DNA of 15,448 bases from the NCBI GenBank assembly GCA_002762705.1, contig PCVE01000070.1, positions 1 to 15,448 of the forward strand, in the 5' to 3' direction. Below, one piece after another: positions 6,120-12,555 of this stretch; position 1 is the first letter of the stretch; the number at the start of each line of letters is the position of its first letter. The stretch is from Candidatus Woesearchaeota archaeon CG11_big_fil_rev_8_21_14_0_20_43_8 (lineage in GTDB: Archaea; Nanobdellota; Nanobdellia; Woesearchaeales; CG08-08-20-14). The position numbers and the translations under genes are program-made. The notes beneath the pieces were generated by a model that saw only the letters and a program-made list of their open reading frames with translations, was not told the DNA's origin and searched no databases.

Positions 6120-8687
6120 TCAATATCCTTCTTGTGATGATTTCTCTATTGGTTGGCTTATCTTGATATCTGTCGGATCTTCGGCGGATATGATCACTTC
6201 CTGACCAGCCAATTCCTCTGTGTATTTATCATAATCTGATATGACTTGTGTCGCGCTTCTGGTATCCATCGCACTATACCCTGCGACAAGCAATGCGACT
6301 TTACCTTTGTTTTCAAATAATCTTACCTTTGCTTTTCCGCTTTCAAAATCCTCAGCACATTTCTCCAGTGTGACTCCCATGACTTCCTGCGCAACGAGAT
6401 TTGCGCAAGGGCCGCCGATGATGATCAGATTCTGTGCCCAAAGATCCTTGACCTCTTTGTCAAGTACGGCTGCGCCGATGTCTATTCGTTCAATCATCTC
6501 AGAACCAATTGGACTTCCCGGAATAGCTGTCTCAGTTGTTGTGATTGAATCTCCAAACGTGACAAATACTTGCGCTTCAAGCTGGTTCAAGACAAGTGTC
6601 AGCGCGAGATCATCAGCGTCTGTCGGAGATGAACTGTCTGTTTTCTCATATAATACACCAAATTCAGTCATACCTCTTTCAAGATCCAGATCATCAAGTG
6701 TGTGCATTTCGATATTTGACATGGCACTTACAATCGATAGATCCACTTGATTAGTACCAGATTCAGTCAGGTTCACAAAGACATATTCTGTCGGGTGTGT
6801 TGATTCATCGAATGCAAATGATGGTATCAAGAATGTTGTGATAATCGAGTCTTCAACGAGTTCCATGTTGTCTCCACTGAAACTGGCATTTGAATATCCT
6901 CCAAGATCAAAAAGGATTCCTGGTGTGACAATCGTAGCCTCTCCGCCATCTATGCTGCTGGAATGATCAAGATCGATCGCTATAGGATTTCCTGTTATGT
7001 TGCTTACCCACACTGTGTAGCTTCTGCCTGCTGTATTCAATATTCCTGTTGCGGTATTTGTGTCCTGCGTAAGCGTATCTGTGCCATAAGTCACTTCGAA
7101 TTGTCCTCCGGCAAGATCTGTGAACTGGATTTCGCGATTTGAGGTGTCAATCGAGTCGTATCTTAAGACTTTTGTGATCGTGCTGATCAGGTTTCCAGAA
7201 TCGCCAAGGATGAAATAATCATCTTCAGTTATCCAAAAACCGCTGTTCACATAATCTGTGCTAAGCGAAGGTGCTTCTATGAACTGCAGATCATTATCGT
7301 TGTCACCATATTTGAATCCATGGTCATCGTCATTTGAATTGTCGATGAATGGGATCTTATACATTTCGTGTCCTTGTGTCGGAAACAAAAGATCATAAGA
7401 ATCATCGCCATTTGATATGATTTGCATAGGTAATTTTATCGGTTCTGACAAGCCATCATACATTATATCCCAGTCTGCATTGAGCATCCCTTCTGGCTCA
7501 TCAAGATATTCTTTGATCCCATGTCCTGCTTCAATAAAGACATCACCCATCTTGGAATCTGCATGCAACCGGTATTTTATGCTGTTTATCTCTTTTTTGG
7601 TTGTTGTTATATTAGTCATATCTATTATGATTGATGCGTCTTCGATGCTTTCATCATTGACTTCTACACCATTGTACCAAGTGTTGCTTTCGTAGTTTGT
7701 GTCAGTAAGTTCAAGTTTGCTTGCGCCAAGATAGAATTCGACAATGTCGCCGCCTTCTTCTTCAGTCCCTTCATTAGGCATAATATCTCTCACACCAAGC
7801 ATTGTCCCATCAGATAATGTGTCGGTCGAGCCTTCGCTAAGCTTGTCTGTGACTTCGCCATTCACGACGAATTTGACTTCATTGTTGTTGTCTGAGACAA
7901 TCAAAACATTGACTTCATAATCATTTCCATTGATAGTATATGTCTTTGTCTCACTTTCAGAAAGCGTATCTGTGACTTCGCCACCAAGCAAAGTCATCTT
8001 GACTTCAAGGCCCGATAACGAAGTGCTGACAACATTGAATTTTTTTCCAAGGATGACCAGTGATTCATCTTCTATGTCAACCATGTGGCCAGTTACGACA
8101 TCACTTTCAAATCCTTCTTCGAACTGAAGCTCATATTCAAATATCGTCGTGCCATCAGCGAAGTAAAGATAATCTCCGACATCTTCATTCTCATTCTCAG
8201 AATATATCACTCTGCCTGGGAAATTCGTTGTTACAGATTTGAAATTCAAGTATTGATTATAATTTGTCGCGCCCAATGCATTTGATACCGATCCACTTGC
8301 CAAAGCATCAAGATCATCTCCTGTGAATATAGCTTTGACATCTCCGATTGTCTCGTTTATCTCAAGCATATCGATGCCGCTTTCCACTTTAGCGGCGTCT
8401 CCGGAATGTATTGTTGTCACAACATTGTCATTTGATCCAAGAACAGTTGTTTTTTTTGCATCGTATTGCAGGCTTGTCGCTATATCAATCGCTCCGACAA
8501 CATCGCTGCTTGCGGCCATCTCACCTACAACGATGAGTCCTTGAAATTTTCCATCTGCTATGAACTGTGATGGATATTCAGATAGATCCGCTGCTGCGAT
8601 TGCTCCCATTATACTAGTCCCTATAATCATAGAACTGACACATGTACTACATACCAATTTGATTGCTTTCTTCTTGTCGATCATCAT
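6120..8687 (-). CDS. S-layer protein, methanococcal type
   Basis: This 855-residue exported protein should form the crystalline surface lattice. After a signal sequence (MMIDKKK, hydrophobic segment to about AIAAA at 29-33), residues 34-73 match the S-layer N-terminal domain of methanogens and related archaea (Pfam S_layer_N style: EYPSQF, LIVVGE, ASSDVVGAIDIATSL). The C-terminal part matches S_layer_C: GGPCAN at 758-763, then ALLVAGYSA and DTRSATQV near 798-817. The middle is beta-rich, acidic and full of D, N, S and T, with sequons (NET, NIT, NAS, NLT) suggesting N-glycosylation. Two related units begin at residues 235 and 276 (GEVTDTLSE and GEVTDKLSE). Unusually, the signal segment contains two cysteines (C13, C16). 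No C-terminal membrane helix is visible, as in methanococcal S-layer proteins. An ATG one codon later is equally possible. Confidence 0.92.
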   Translation of the reverse strand: MMIDKKKAIKLVCSTCVSSMIIGTSIMGAIAAADLSEYPSQFIADGKFQGLIVVGEMAASSDVVGAIDIATSLQYDAKKTTVLGSNDNVVTTIHSGDAAKVESGIDMLEINETIGDVKAIFTGDDLDALASGSVSNALGATNYNQYLNFKSVTTNFPGRVIYSENENEDVGDYLYFADGTTIFEYELQFEEGFESDVVTGHMVDIEDESLVILGKKFNVVSTSLSGLEVKMTLLGGEVTDTLSESETKTYTINGNDYEVNVLIVSDNNNEVKFVVNGEVTDKLSEGSTDTLSDGTMLGVRDIMPNEGTEEEGGDIVEFYLGASKLELTDTNYESNTWYNGVEVNDESIEDASIIIDMTNITTTKKEINSIKYRLHADSKMGDVFIEAGHGIKEYLDEPEGMLNADWDIMYDGLSEPIKLPMQIISNGDDSYDLLFPTQGHEMYKIPFIDNSNDDDHGFKYGDNDNDLQFIEAPSLSTDYVNSGFWITEDDYFILGDSGNLISTITKVLRYDSIDTSNREIQFTDLAGGQFEVTYGTDTLTQDTNTATGILNTAGRSYTVWVSNITGNPIAIDLDHSSSIDGGEATIVTPGILFDLGGYSNASFSGDNMELVEDSIITTFLIPSFAFDESTHPTEYVFVNLTESGTNQVDLSIVSAMSNIEMHTLDDLDLERGMTEFGVLYEKTDSSSPTDADDLALTLVLNQLEAQVFVTFGDSITTTETAIPGSPIGSEMIERIDIGAAVLDKEVKDLWAQNLIIIGGPCANLVAQEVMGVTLEKCAEDFESGKAKVRLFENKGKVALLVAGYSAMDTRSATQVISDYDKYTEELAGQEVIISAEDPTDIKISQPIEKSSQEGY
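7839..7983 (-). repeat. Internal repeat within the S-layer gene
   Basis: Two near-identical 22-base stretches (7839-7860 and 7962-7983, about two differences) share the segment CTGTGACTTCGCCA. They encode GEVTDKLSE and GEVTDTLSE in the S-layer protein. They mark duplicated beta units of about 41 residues; outside this core the two units have diverged. Confidence 0.55.
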
Positions 8688-8689
8688 TT

Positions 8690-8699
8690 ATCACTCCTT
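8690..8699 (-). promoter_or_regulatory. Strong ribosome binding site of the S-layer gene
   Basis: On the minus strand AAGGAGTGAT lies directly upstream of the ATGATG start, with GGAG six bases from the first ATG. It is the strongest Shine-Dalgarno sequence in the window, in keeping with the high expression expected of an S-layer protein. Confidence 0.7.
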
Positions 8700-8740
8700 A
8701 TATCATTAGTATAAGAAAATATTCTCGAAATTAACTAATT

Positions 8741-8758
8741 GTTTTATTCACTTTTTGG
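8741..8758 (-). promoter_or_regulatory. Candidate promoter of the S-layer gene
   Basis: On the minus strand CCAAAAAGTGAATAAAAC offers a BRE-like CCAAAAA and a weak TATA element (GAATAAAA). It would start transcription near 8720, with a leader of about 33 bases holding the ribosome binding site. The match is poor for a gene expected to be highly expressed, so the real promoter may lie elsewhere in 8700-8760. Confidence 0.25.
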
Positions 8759-8821
8759 AGGGGATATTGTTCTCATACGAGAAAAAGAATGGTATCTTTG
8801 TGATGTCTTGTTCATTGGATG

Positions 8822-8844
8822 GACAAGATGGACTACATCTTGTC
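8822..8844. repeat. Perfect 9-bp inverted repeat between the S-layer and thioredoxin reductase genes
   Basis: GACAAGATG (8822-8830) and CATCTTGTC (8836-8844) are exact reverse complements separated by five bases (GACTA). No T-tract follows, so it is not a terminator. It sits in the 282-base divergent intergenic region, about 135 bases from the S-layer start and 126 from the reductase start. A dimeric regulator site or an RNA hairpin in an upstream transcript are both possible. Confidence 0.5.
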
Positions 8845-8900
8845 AACACCGATGTATTAGGGGGTGGATAGAAGTCACCAGATTCACAGGGATATTTCTT

Positions 8901-8931
8901 GCTTATATGCATTATTCCAAAAATATTAAAA
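8901..8931 (+). promoter_or_regulatory. Promoter region of the thioredoxin reductase gene
   Basis: Two overlapping candidates are visible. GCTTATATGC (8901-8910) would give a start near 8932 and a leader of about 38 bases. CCAAAAATATTAAAATC (8917-8933) has a better BRE but would start only a few bases before the ribosome binding site. I cannot decide between them. Confidence 0.35.
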
Positions 8932-8956
8932 TCACAAAGATCTTAAAAGGCAGATT

Positions 8957-8962
8957 GAGGTG
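8957..8962 (+). promoter_or_regulatory. Ribosome binding site that fixes the reductase start
   Basis: GAGGTG lies seven bases before the ATG at 8970, an almost ideal archaeal Shine-Dalgarno sequence. It decides this start over the in-frame ATG at 8739, which has no comparable signal and would place the promoter and inverted repeat inside the gene. Confidence 0.75.
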
Positions 8963-8969
8963 GAAAATC

Positions 8970-9878
8970 ATGTATGATGTCATAATAATCGGGGGCGGCG
9001 CAGCTGGATTCTCTGCGGCGTTGTATGCAGTGAGGTATAATCTGAAGACATTGATAATATCAAATATCGATGGTGGACAGATAACTGAGACCACTGAGGT
9101 CGAGAACTATCCAGGTATAAAGCACATAGGCGGTCTTGAGCTCGGACAGAAGTTCAGAGAACAGTGCGAGGAGCAGGGAGCAGAGGTCGTGAATGATTTT
9201 GTGGCCAGGATAGAGAAAGGAAAGAGCGGTTTCAAGGTGCACGCAAGTAAAGTACATGAGACAAAGACAGTGATACTTGCGATGGGCTCAGAGAAGACAA
9301 AGCTCTCTGTCCCAGGTGAAGCCGAGTTCGCGTCAAAAGGTGTCAGCTACTGCGCTACCTGCGATGGAGCGTTCTTCAAGGGCAAAAGAGTAGGTGTGGT
9401 CGGCGGATCAGATTCTGCTGCAAAAAGCGCTCTTCTGCTGTCGAAATTCGCAAAGCAGGTCTTCATCATCTATCGGCGCGACAAGCTGCGTGCCGAGCCA
9501 AGGACTGTCGATTCTGTACATGCAGAAAAGAAGATAAGCATAATCTTCAAGGCAAATGTAATCGAGATCATGGGAGACAATGTCATGAATGCAGTCAAGC
9601 TTGACAGCGGGAATGTGCTTGAACTTGACGGCTTGTTCATCGAGGTTGGTTCAAAGCCAGATTCTGAGCTTGTGAAAAATCTTGGTATAGAAGTGGATAA
9701 GAGCGGATGCATAGTCGTGGATGCGGCCATGGCGACGAATGTGAAAGGCATATTTGCGGCTGGTGACATAACGACTGGTTCAAACAAGTTCCGTCAATTA
9801 ATCACAGCAGCAGCAGAAGGCGCGATAGCCGCGAATTCAGCATATGGTTTTGTGACGGATGAATCTATTGAATGCTAA
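8970..9878 (+). CDS. trxB: Thioredoxin reductase (NADPH, FAD-dependent)
   Basis: The 302-residue cytoplasmic flavoenzyme transfers electrons from NADPH through FAD to the redox pair C128-A-T-C131 and on to thioredoxin or a glutaredoxin-like partner. Visible motifs are the FAD dinucleotide fold G-G-G-A-A-G (8-13), the GGQ-T-T-V-E-N-Y-P-G segment (35-49), the active site Y-C-A-T-C-D-G (127-133), the NADPH fold V-V-G-G-S-D-S-A (143-150), Y-R-R-D-K-L-R (168-174) typical of NADPH binding, and the second FAD motif A-A-G-D-I (263-267). Length is normal for the low-molecular-weight class. No thioredoxin gene is next to it. The protein ends in cysteine (E-S-I-E-C). The gene is flanked by its own promoter and by a promoter for the next gene that overlaps its stop codon, so it is probably monocistronic. 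Confidence 0.93.
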   Translation: MYDVIIIGGGAAGFSAALYAVRYNLKTLIISNIDGGQITETTEVENYPGIKHIGGLELGQKFREQCEEQGAEVVNDFVARIEKGKSGFKVHASKVHETKTVILAMGSEKTKLSVPGEAEFASKGVSYCATCDGAFFKGKRVGVVGGSDSAAKSALLLSKFAKQVFIIYRRDKLRAEPRTVDSVHAEKKISIIFKANVIEIMGDNVMNAVKLDSGNVLELDGLFIEVGSKPDSELVKNLGIEVDKSGCIVVDAAMATNVKGIFAAGDITTGSNKFRQLITAAAEGAIAANSAYGFVTDESIEC

Positions 9879-9881
9879 ACA

Positions 9882-9889
9882 TTTATAAA
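9882..9889 (+). promoter_or_regulatory. TATA box of the beta-helix gene
   Basis: TTTATAAA (9882-9889) begins four bases after the reductase stop codon; the preceding GCTAAACA, which contains the stop codon, would act as BRE. The predicted start near 9912 gives a leader of about 24 bases with GAGG at 9923-9926. Confidence 0.6.
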
Positions 9890-9892
9890 TAG

Positions 9893-9903
9893 TTTTTACT
9901 TTT
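9893..9903 (+). terminator. T-tracts after thioredoxin reductase
   Basis: TTTTTACTTTT lies 15 bases after the stop codon, a typical archaeal T-rich terminator. It falls between the TATA box and the start of the next gene, so terminator and promoter are interleaved. Confidence 0.4.
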
Positions 9904-9916
9904 GTATTACTATTGC

Positions 9917-9933
9917 AAAAAAGAGGCTTTTTT
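9917..9933 (+). promoter_or_regulatory. Hairpin holding the ribosome binding site of the beta-helix gene
   Basis: AAAAAAG (9917-9923) and CTTTTTT (9927-9933) form a perfect 7-bp stem with AGG in the loop. The Shine-Dalgarno GAGG (9923-9926) is therefore formed by the top of the stem and the loop, ending nine bases before the ATG. The A-U stem is weak, so it may act as a mild translational brake or thermally sensitive element. It could also be just a T-tract that stops read-through from the reductase gene. Confidence 0.35.
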
Positions 9934-9935
9934 CG

Positions 9936-11852
9936 ATGCGGATATCCAGGATTTTCTTGACCGGGCTCATATTTCTTATAGCTATCCAAGCAGCGATAGG
10001 TGCTTGTGTCGAGCCAGCTGGCAAGATTACATCTTCTGTCACATTCTGTAAAGGGACATATGATCTTGATTCTGAGGTTGTTGTCACAGGCGTTGGTGTC
10101 GTGGTCGATTGTGATGGGGCCACTTTAAGAGGCACATCCTCATCTGCAGCTATTGTGCTAAATAGCACATTGAACGCTGTTGTCAAGAACTGTGTCATAG
10201 AAGGCGCCATGGTCGGCATCTATCTTATGTCTTCTCCATCCGCGATGATCGAATCGAATATCCTTGGAAGCAACCAACGTGGGATCTATGTGCATAAGAG
10301 CTCTCCGAATGTCCGGGTGAAGTCGAACACAATCAAGCTCTCGTCAAAAGAAGGTATAGGGATCGAGAGCAATGGCGGACTTTTTGATTCCAACACGCTT
10401 GAGGATAATTTCTATGGCCTGTATATATATAACGAATCTTCAAGCAACTATATCCGTTATAATCTGGTGACTGGGAACACATTTGGGGCATTCATCGTCG
10501 GGAAAAACAACTGGTTCGGATATAATGTCGTCGAAGGCAACGGTGATGGCGTGCGTCTTGTGTTGTCATCTGGCAATACTATCCTTGGGAATAGGATATC
10601 TGGAAACACACAGAATGGTTTGTTCTCATATATCTCGGATAAGAATACCATCACGCAGAACAACATCACAATGAATCAGAAATCTGGTGCTGTCCTTTAT
10701 CGATCTACACAGAATATCATGCTGCAGAACACGATTGACAATAATCTGCTTGCTGGGCTTTTTGTCACAGATGGATCCCATAAAAATAACCTTTCTATGA
10801 ACATATTCTCGAAGAATGGTCTCTATGCGATAGATGTGAACGCAAGCAACATGAATCATATCACGAAGAACACGATTGTCGGGAGTTCATTCCAGATCGA
10901 ATCGAATTCAGTGAGGAGTGTTGTCTGTCCAGAGAATATCTATTCTGGCGGCGCATCTGGTCCTTCGTGTGGGACAGCGGCAAAAACTGTGAGTCCTGTG
11001 ATCCCTACGCAGACGGTTGCTCCTATGGTGGCACCGATTGTAGAACCAAAGAAACAGACAGAGACACCGGATATGATAAAAGGCCAAGATCCAGGGTTCG
11101 CGTTCGATGCGACGAACAATGTGATAGAAGCAGAAGACGCAGTCTCTCAGAAGAAGACAGAAGAAGCCATCGCATCCAAGTTTCGGGATGCGATAATCAA
11201 AGAGACATCCCCTAAATCAGTCCAAACAAAGCTTTCTTCAGAAGATATCCAATCCATAATCGATAAGCTACTTGAACAGGATACTTCAAAGGACAAGGTG
11301 CTCGCGAAGAAAGAGCTGATCGAAAAGATACGAAAGACAGAGACGAAAGTTATTGTGCAGAAGAGTGTGCAGAACTACAAAGTGGATGATAAAATATATA
11401 CTGTTGTCAACACGACAATACGCGTGACTGCTGATATGACAAATCTTCATGTCTACGAGAATATCCCAAAGGATTGTGCGGCTGGTGTCGAGGATATATT
11501 GTTCAACCAGGGCATAATGGCGCGGAAAGGTGTGTCTTTTAGCATCGTCGAAGGTGATCCTTTGATTGTCTGGAAGTTCGACAATGTGAAGAAAGGCGAA
11601 GAGATCTCGCTCGGTTATACTATCAAGAGCAAAATAGAACAGATGCCAAAGACGATAATATTAGAGGGTCTTGATGGCACAGTCACTGTCAAGGAGGATC
11701 TGATCTGCGACCAGGTGAATGTTCCAAAATCATTGCTGCTGGCTGATAAGATCCGCGCGTTCTCATGGTTCATACTGATCCCTATCGGACTTATCATCCT
11801 CGTGCCTGTCATGCTCGTCTATTTTACAAGAGGCGGACAGAGTAGGCAGTAG
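9936..11852 (+). CDS. Membrane-anchored right-handed beta-helix (NosD-like) surface protein
   Basis: The 638-residue product has a signal peptide (MRISRIFLTGLIFLIAIQAAIG) and a disulfide-prone N-terminal cap with C23, C38 and the typical V-D-C-D-G-A-T-L-R-G. Residues from about 60 to 325 form a NosD/pectate-lyase-type parallel beta helix with repeated N-x-I/V-x-x-N and G-x-x-L/I-x-x-S patterns. A closing C-P-E-N-I-Y...C-G segment, a Pro/Thr linker (about 349-378), a charged helical stalk and a beta domain (V-Y-E-N-I-P-K, D-P-L-I-V-W-K-F, G-E-E-I-S-L-G-Y) follow, then a membrane helix (about 609-632) and short tail. The juxtamembrane beta domain is a type I have seen in many archaeal surface proteins. 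No catalytic residues of carbohydrate-active enzymes are evident. The likely role is binding glycans or structure at the cell surface, by inference. Many sequons suggest glycosylation. Confidence 0.88.
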   Translation: MRISRIFLTGLIFLIAIQAAIGACVEPAGKITSSVTFCKGTYDLDSEVVVTGVGVVVDCDGATLRGTSSSAAIVLNSTLNAVVKNCVIEGAMVGIYLMSSPSAMIESNILGSNQRGIYVHKSSPNVRVKSNTIKLSSKEGIGIESNGGLFDSNTLEDNFYGLYIYNESSSNYIRYNLVTGNTFGAFIVGKNNWFGYNVVEGNGDGVRLVLSSGNTILGNRISGNTQNGLFSYISDKNTITQNNITMNQKSGAVLYRSTQNIMLQNTIDNNLLAGLFVTDGSHKNNLSMNIFSKNGLYAIDVNASNMNHITKNTIVGSSFQIESNSVRSVVCPENIYSGGASGPSCGTAAKTVSPVIPTQTVAPMVAPIVEPKKQTETPDMIKGQDPGFAFDATNNVIEAEDAVSQKKTEEAIASKFRDAIIKETSPKSVQTKLSSEDIQSIIDKLLEQDTSKDKVLAKKELIEKIRKTETKVIVQKSVQNYKVDDKIYTVVNTTIRVTADMTNLHVYENIPKDCAAGVEDILFNQGIMARKGVSFSIVEGDPLIVWKFDNVKKGEEISLGYTIKSKIEQMPKTIILEGLDGTVTVKEDLICDQVNVPKSLLLADKIRAFSWFILIPIGLIILVPVMLVYFTRGGQSRQ

Positions 11853-11859
11853 AAATCTC

Positions 11860-11874
11860 ATCCGTCGGATTTTT
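11860..11874 (+). terminator. Hairpin plus T-tract terminator after the beta-helix gene
   Basis: ATCC-GTC-GGAT (11860-11870) can form a small stem-loop and is followed directly by TTTTC and further T-rich bases (ATTCTTTG). It begins eight bases after the stop codon, in the short gap before the convergent 179-aa gene. Confidence 0.5.
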
Positions 11875-11900
11875 CATTCTTTGACATATGGCCAGAGTAA

Positions 11901-12440
11901 TCAAAAATCCTTATCGTCTCCTCTAGATGCATACTGGCTTTTTTCCAATGCGTCTGCGATCTTGGAGACTTCAGGATTATAAGTCCTCTCAAGGGCTGCC
12001 CGTACTTTTACGACCAAATAGAAATCCATCTTCTCATTCTTTGGATTCGTCAGCTCAAATTCGCAGACGATACCACCTTGTCCTGTGACAGATCCACCAA
12101 TCGTACGTCTTAGTGAATCAGATGTTCTGCGGTCATAGTTCCTGATGGTTAGTTCTAGTCCGTTACCGTTGCTGAGATGGTATGCAGTCACTGTGGTCTC
12201 GATTGGGAAGTTTGTGTCCAATGGCACCACTGCTTCTCTGCGAAAGCGAGAGTGGTAGCTGCTATTGGTCTCATAGCGAATCTCTTTATGACAGTAATCC
12301 CTGTTCATGGTGACGCCTTCTTTTGCAAGGTTGCAGAGAAGCTCGTCGATCGGTACTTTATTTATAGATGGAAGATTGTGGCCGCGTAGGGCTGGCCCGT
12401 GGTAGTGCGTAGTTACTTGTATTGTTTCTGTGAGTTTCAT
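11901..12440 (-). CDS. Unrecognised soluble protein (179 aa)
   Basis: I do not recognise a family. The protein is soluble, without signal peptide or membrane helix, and unusually rich in R, H, Y, T and N compared with its neighbours. The N-terminal half carries several histidines and two cysteines (T-H-Y-H-G, C35, C50-H-K-E). The centre is beta-rich (residues about 70-140, alternating hydrophobic strands, with G-G-S-V-T-G-Q-G-G). The C-terminus is helical and charged, ending G-D-D-K-D-F. No zinc ribbon or catalytic motif is clear. A leaderless-type promoter precedes the ATG. It stands alone, convergent to the beta-helix gene and divergent from the transporter pair, so context gives no function. 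Confidence 0.75.
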   Translation of the reverse strand: MKLTETIQVTTHYHGPALRGHNLPSINKVPIDELLCNLAKEGVTMNRDYCHKEIRYETNSSYHSRFRREAVVPLDTNFPIETTVTAYHLSNGNGLELTIRNYDRRTSDSLRRTIGGSVTGQGGIVCEFELTNPKNEKMDFYLVVKVRAALERTYNPEVSKIADALEKSQYASRGDDKDF

Positions 12441-12463
12441 TTTAATATTCGTGTGATTCCCTG

Positions 12464-12472
12464 GTTTTTATT
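12464..12472 (-). promoter_or_regulatory. TATA-like element of the 179-aa gene, leaderless geometry
   Basis: On the minus strand AAAAAAATAAAAACC contains AATAAAAAC (12472-12464), centred about 28 bases before the ATG at 12440. The spacer (CAGGGAATCACACGAATATTAAA) has no Shine-Dalgarno sequence close to the start, so the transcript is probably leaderless. Confidence 0.45.
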
Positions 12473-12498
12473 TTTTTGCACTTGATTCTTTGTGATTG

Positions 12499-12514
12499 CC
12501 GAAATCTTTATTAA
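12499..12514 (+). promoter_or_regulatory. BRE/TATA promoter of the CNNM-type transporter operon
   Basis: CCGAAAT (12499-12505) followed by CTTTATTAA (12506-12514) gives a predicted start near 12536, which is 20 bases before the ATG at 12556. GGTG at 12538-12541 is a weak, rather distant ribosome binding site. The promoter lies downstream of an in-frame TTG at 12496, which argues against starting there. Confidence 0.5.
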
Positions 12515-12555
12515 CAACCCCCTTCTATGCATTACTGGGTGTTATATCCTATAAA

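Noticed and set aside
8796..8900. C/D box small RNA in the S-layer/reductase gap
   Set aside because: GTGATGT resembles a C box, but there is no CTGA partner. Only the inverted repeat at 8822-8844 is supported.
8739..8969. In-frame 77-codon extension of thioredoxin reductase
   Set aside because: The start at 8970 has an ideal GAGGTG and begins exactly at the family's conserved N-terminus (MYDVIIIGGG). The extension has no resemblance to reductases and contains promoter-like sequence.
12496..12555. TTG at 12496 as start of the first CNNM-type gene
   Set aside because: The only good BRE/TATA (12499-12514) lies downstream of it, and the ATG at 12556 gives a normal N-terminus for the family. 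Some uncertainty remains.
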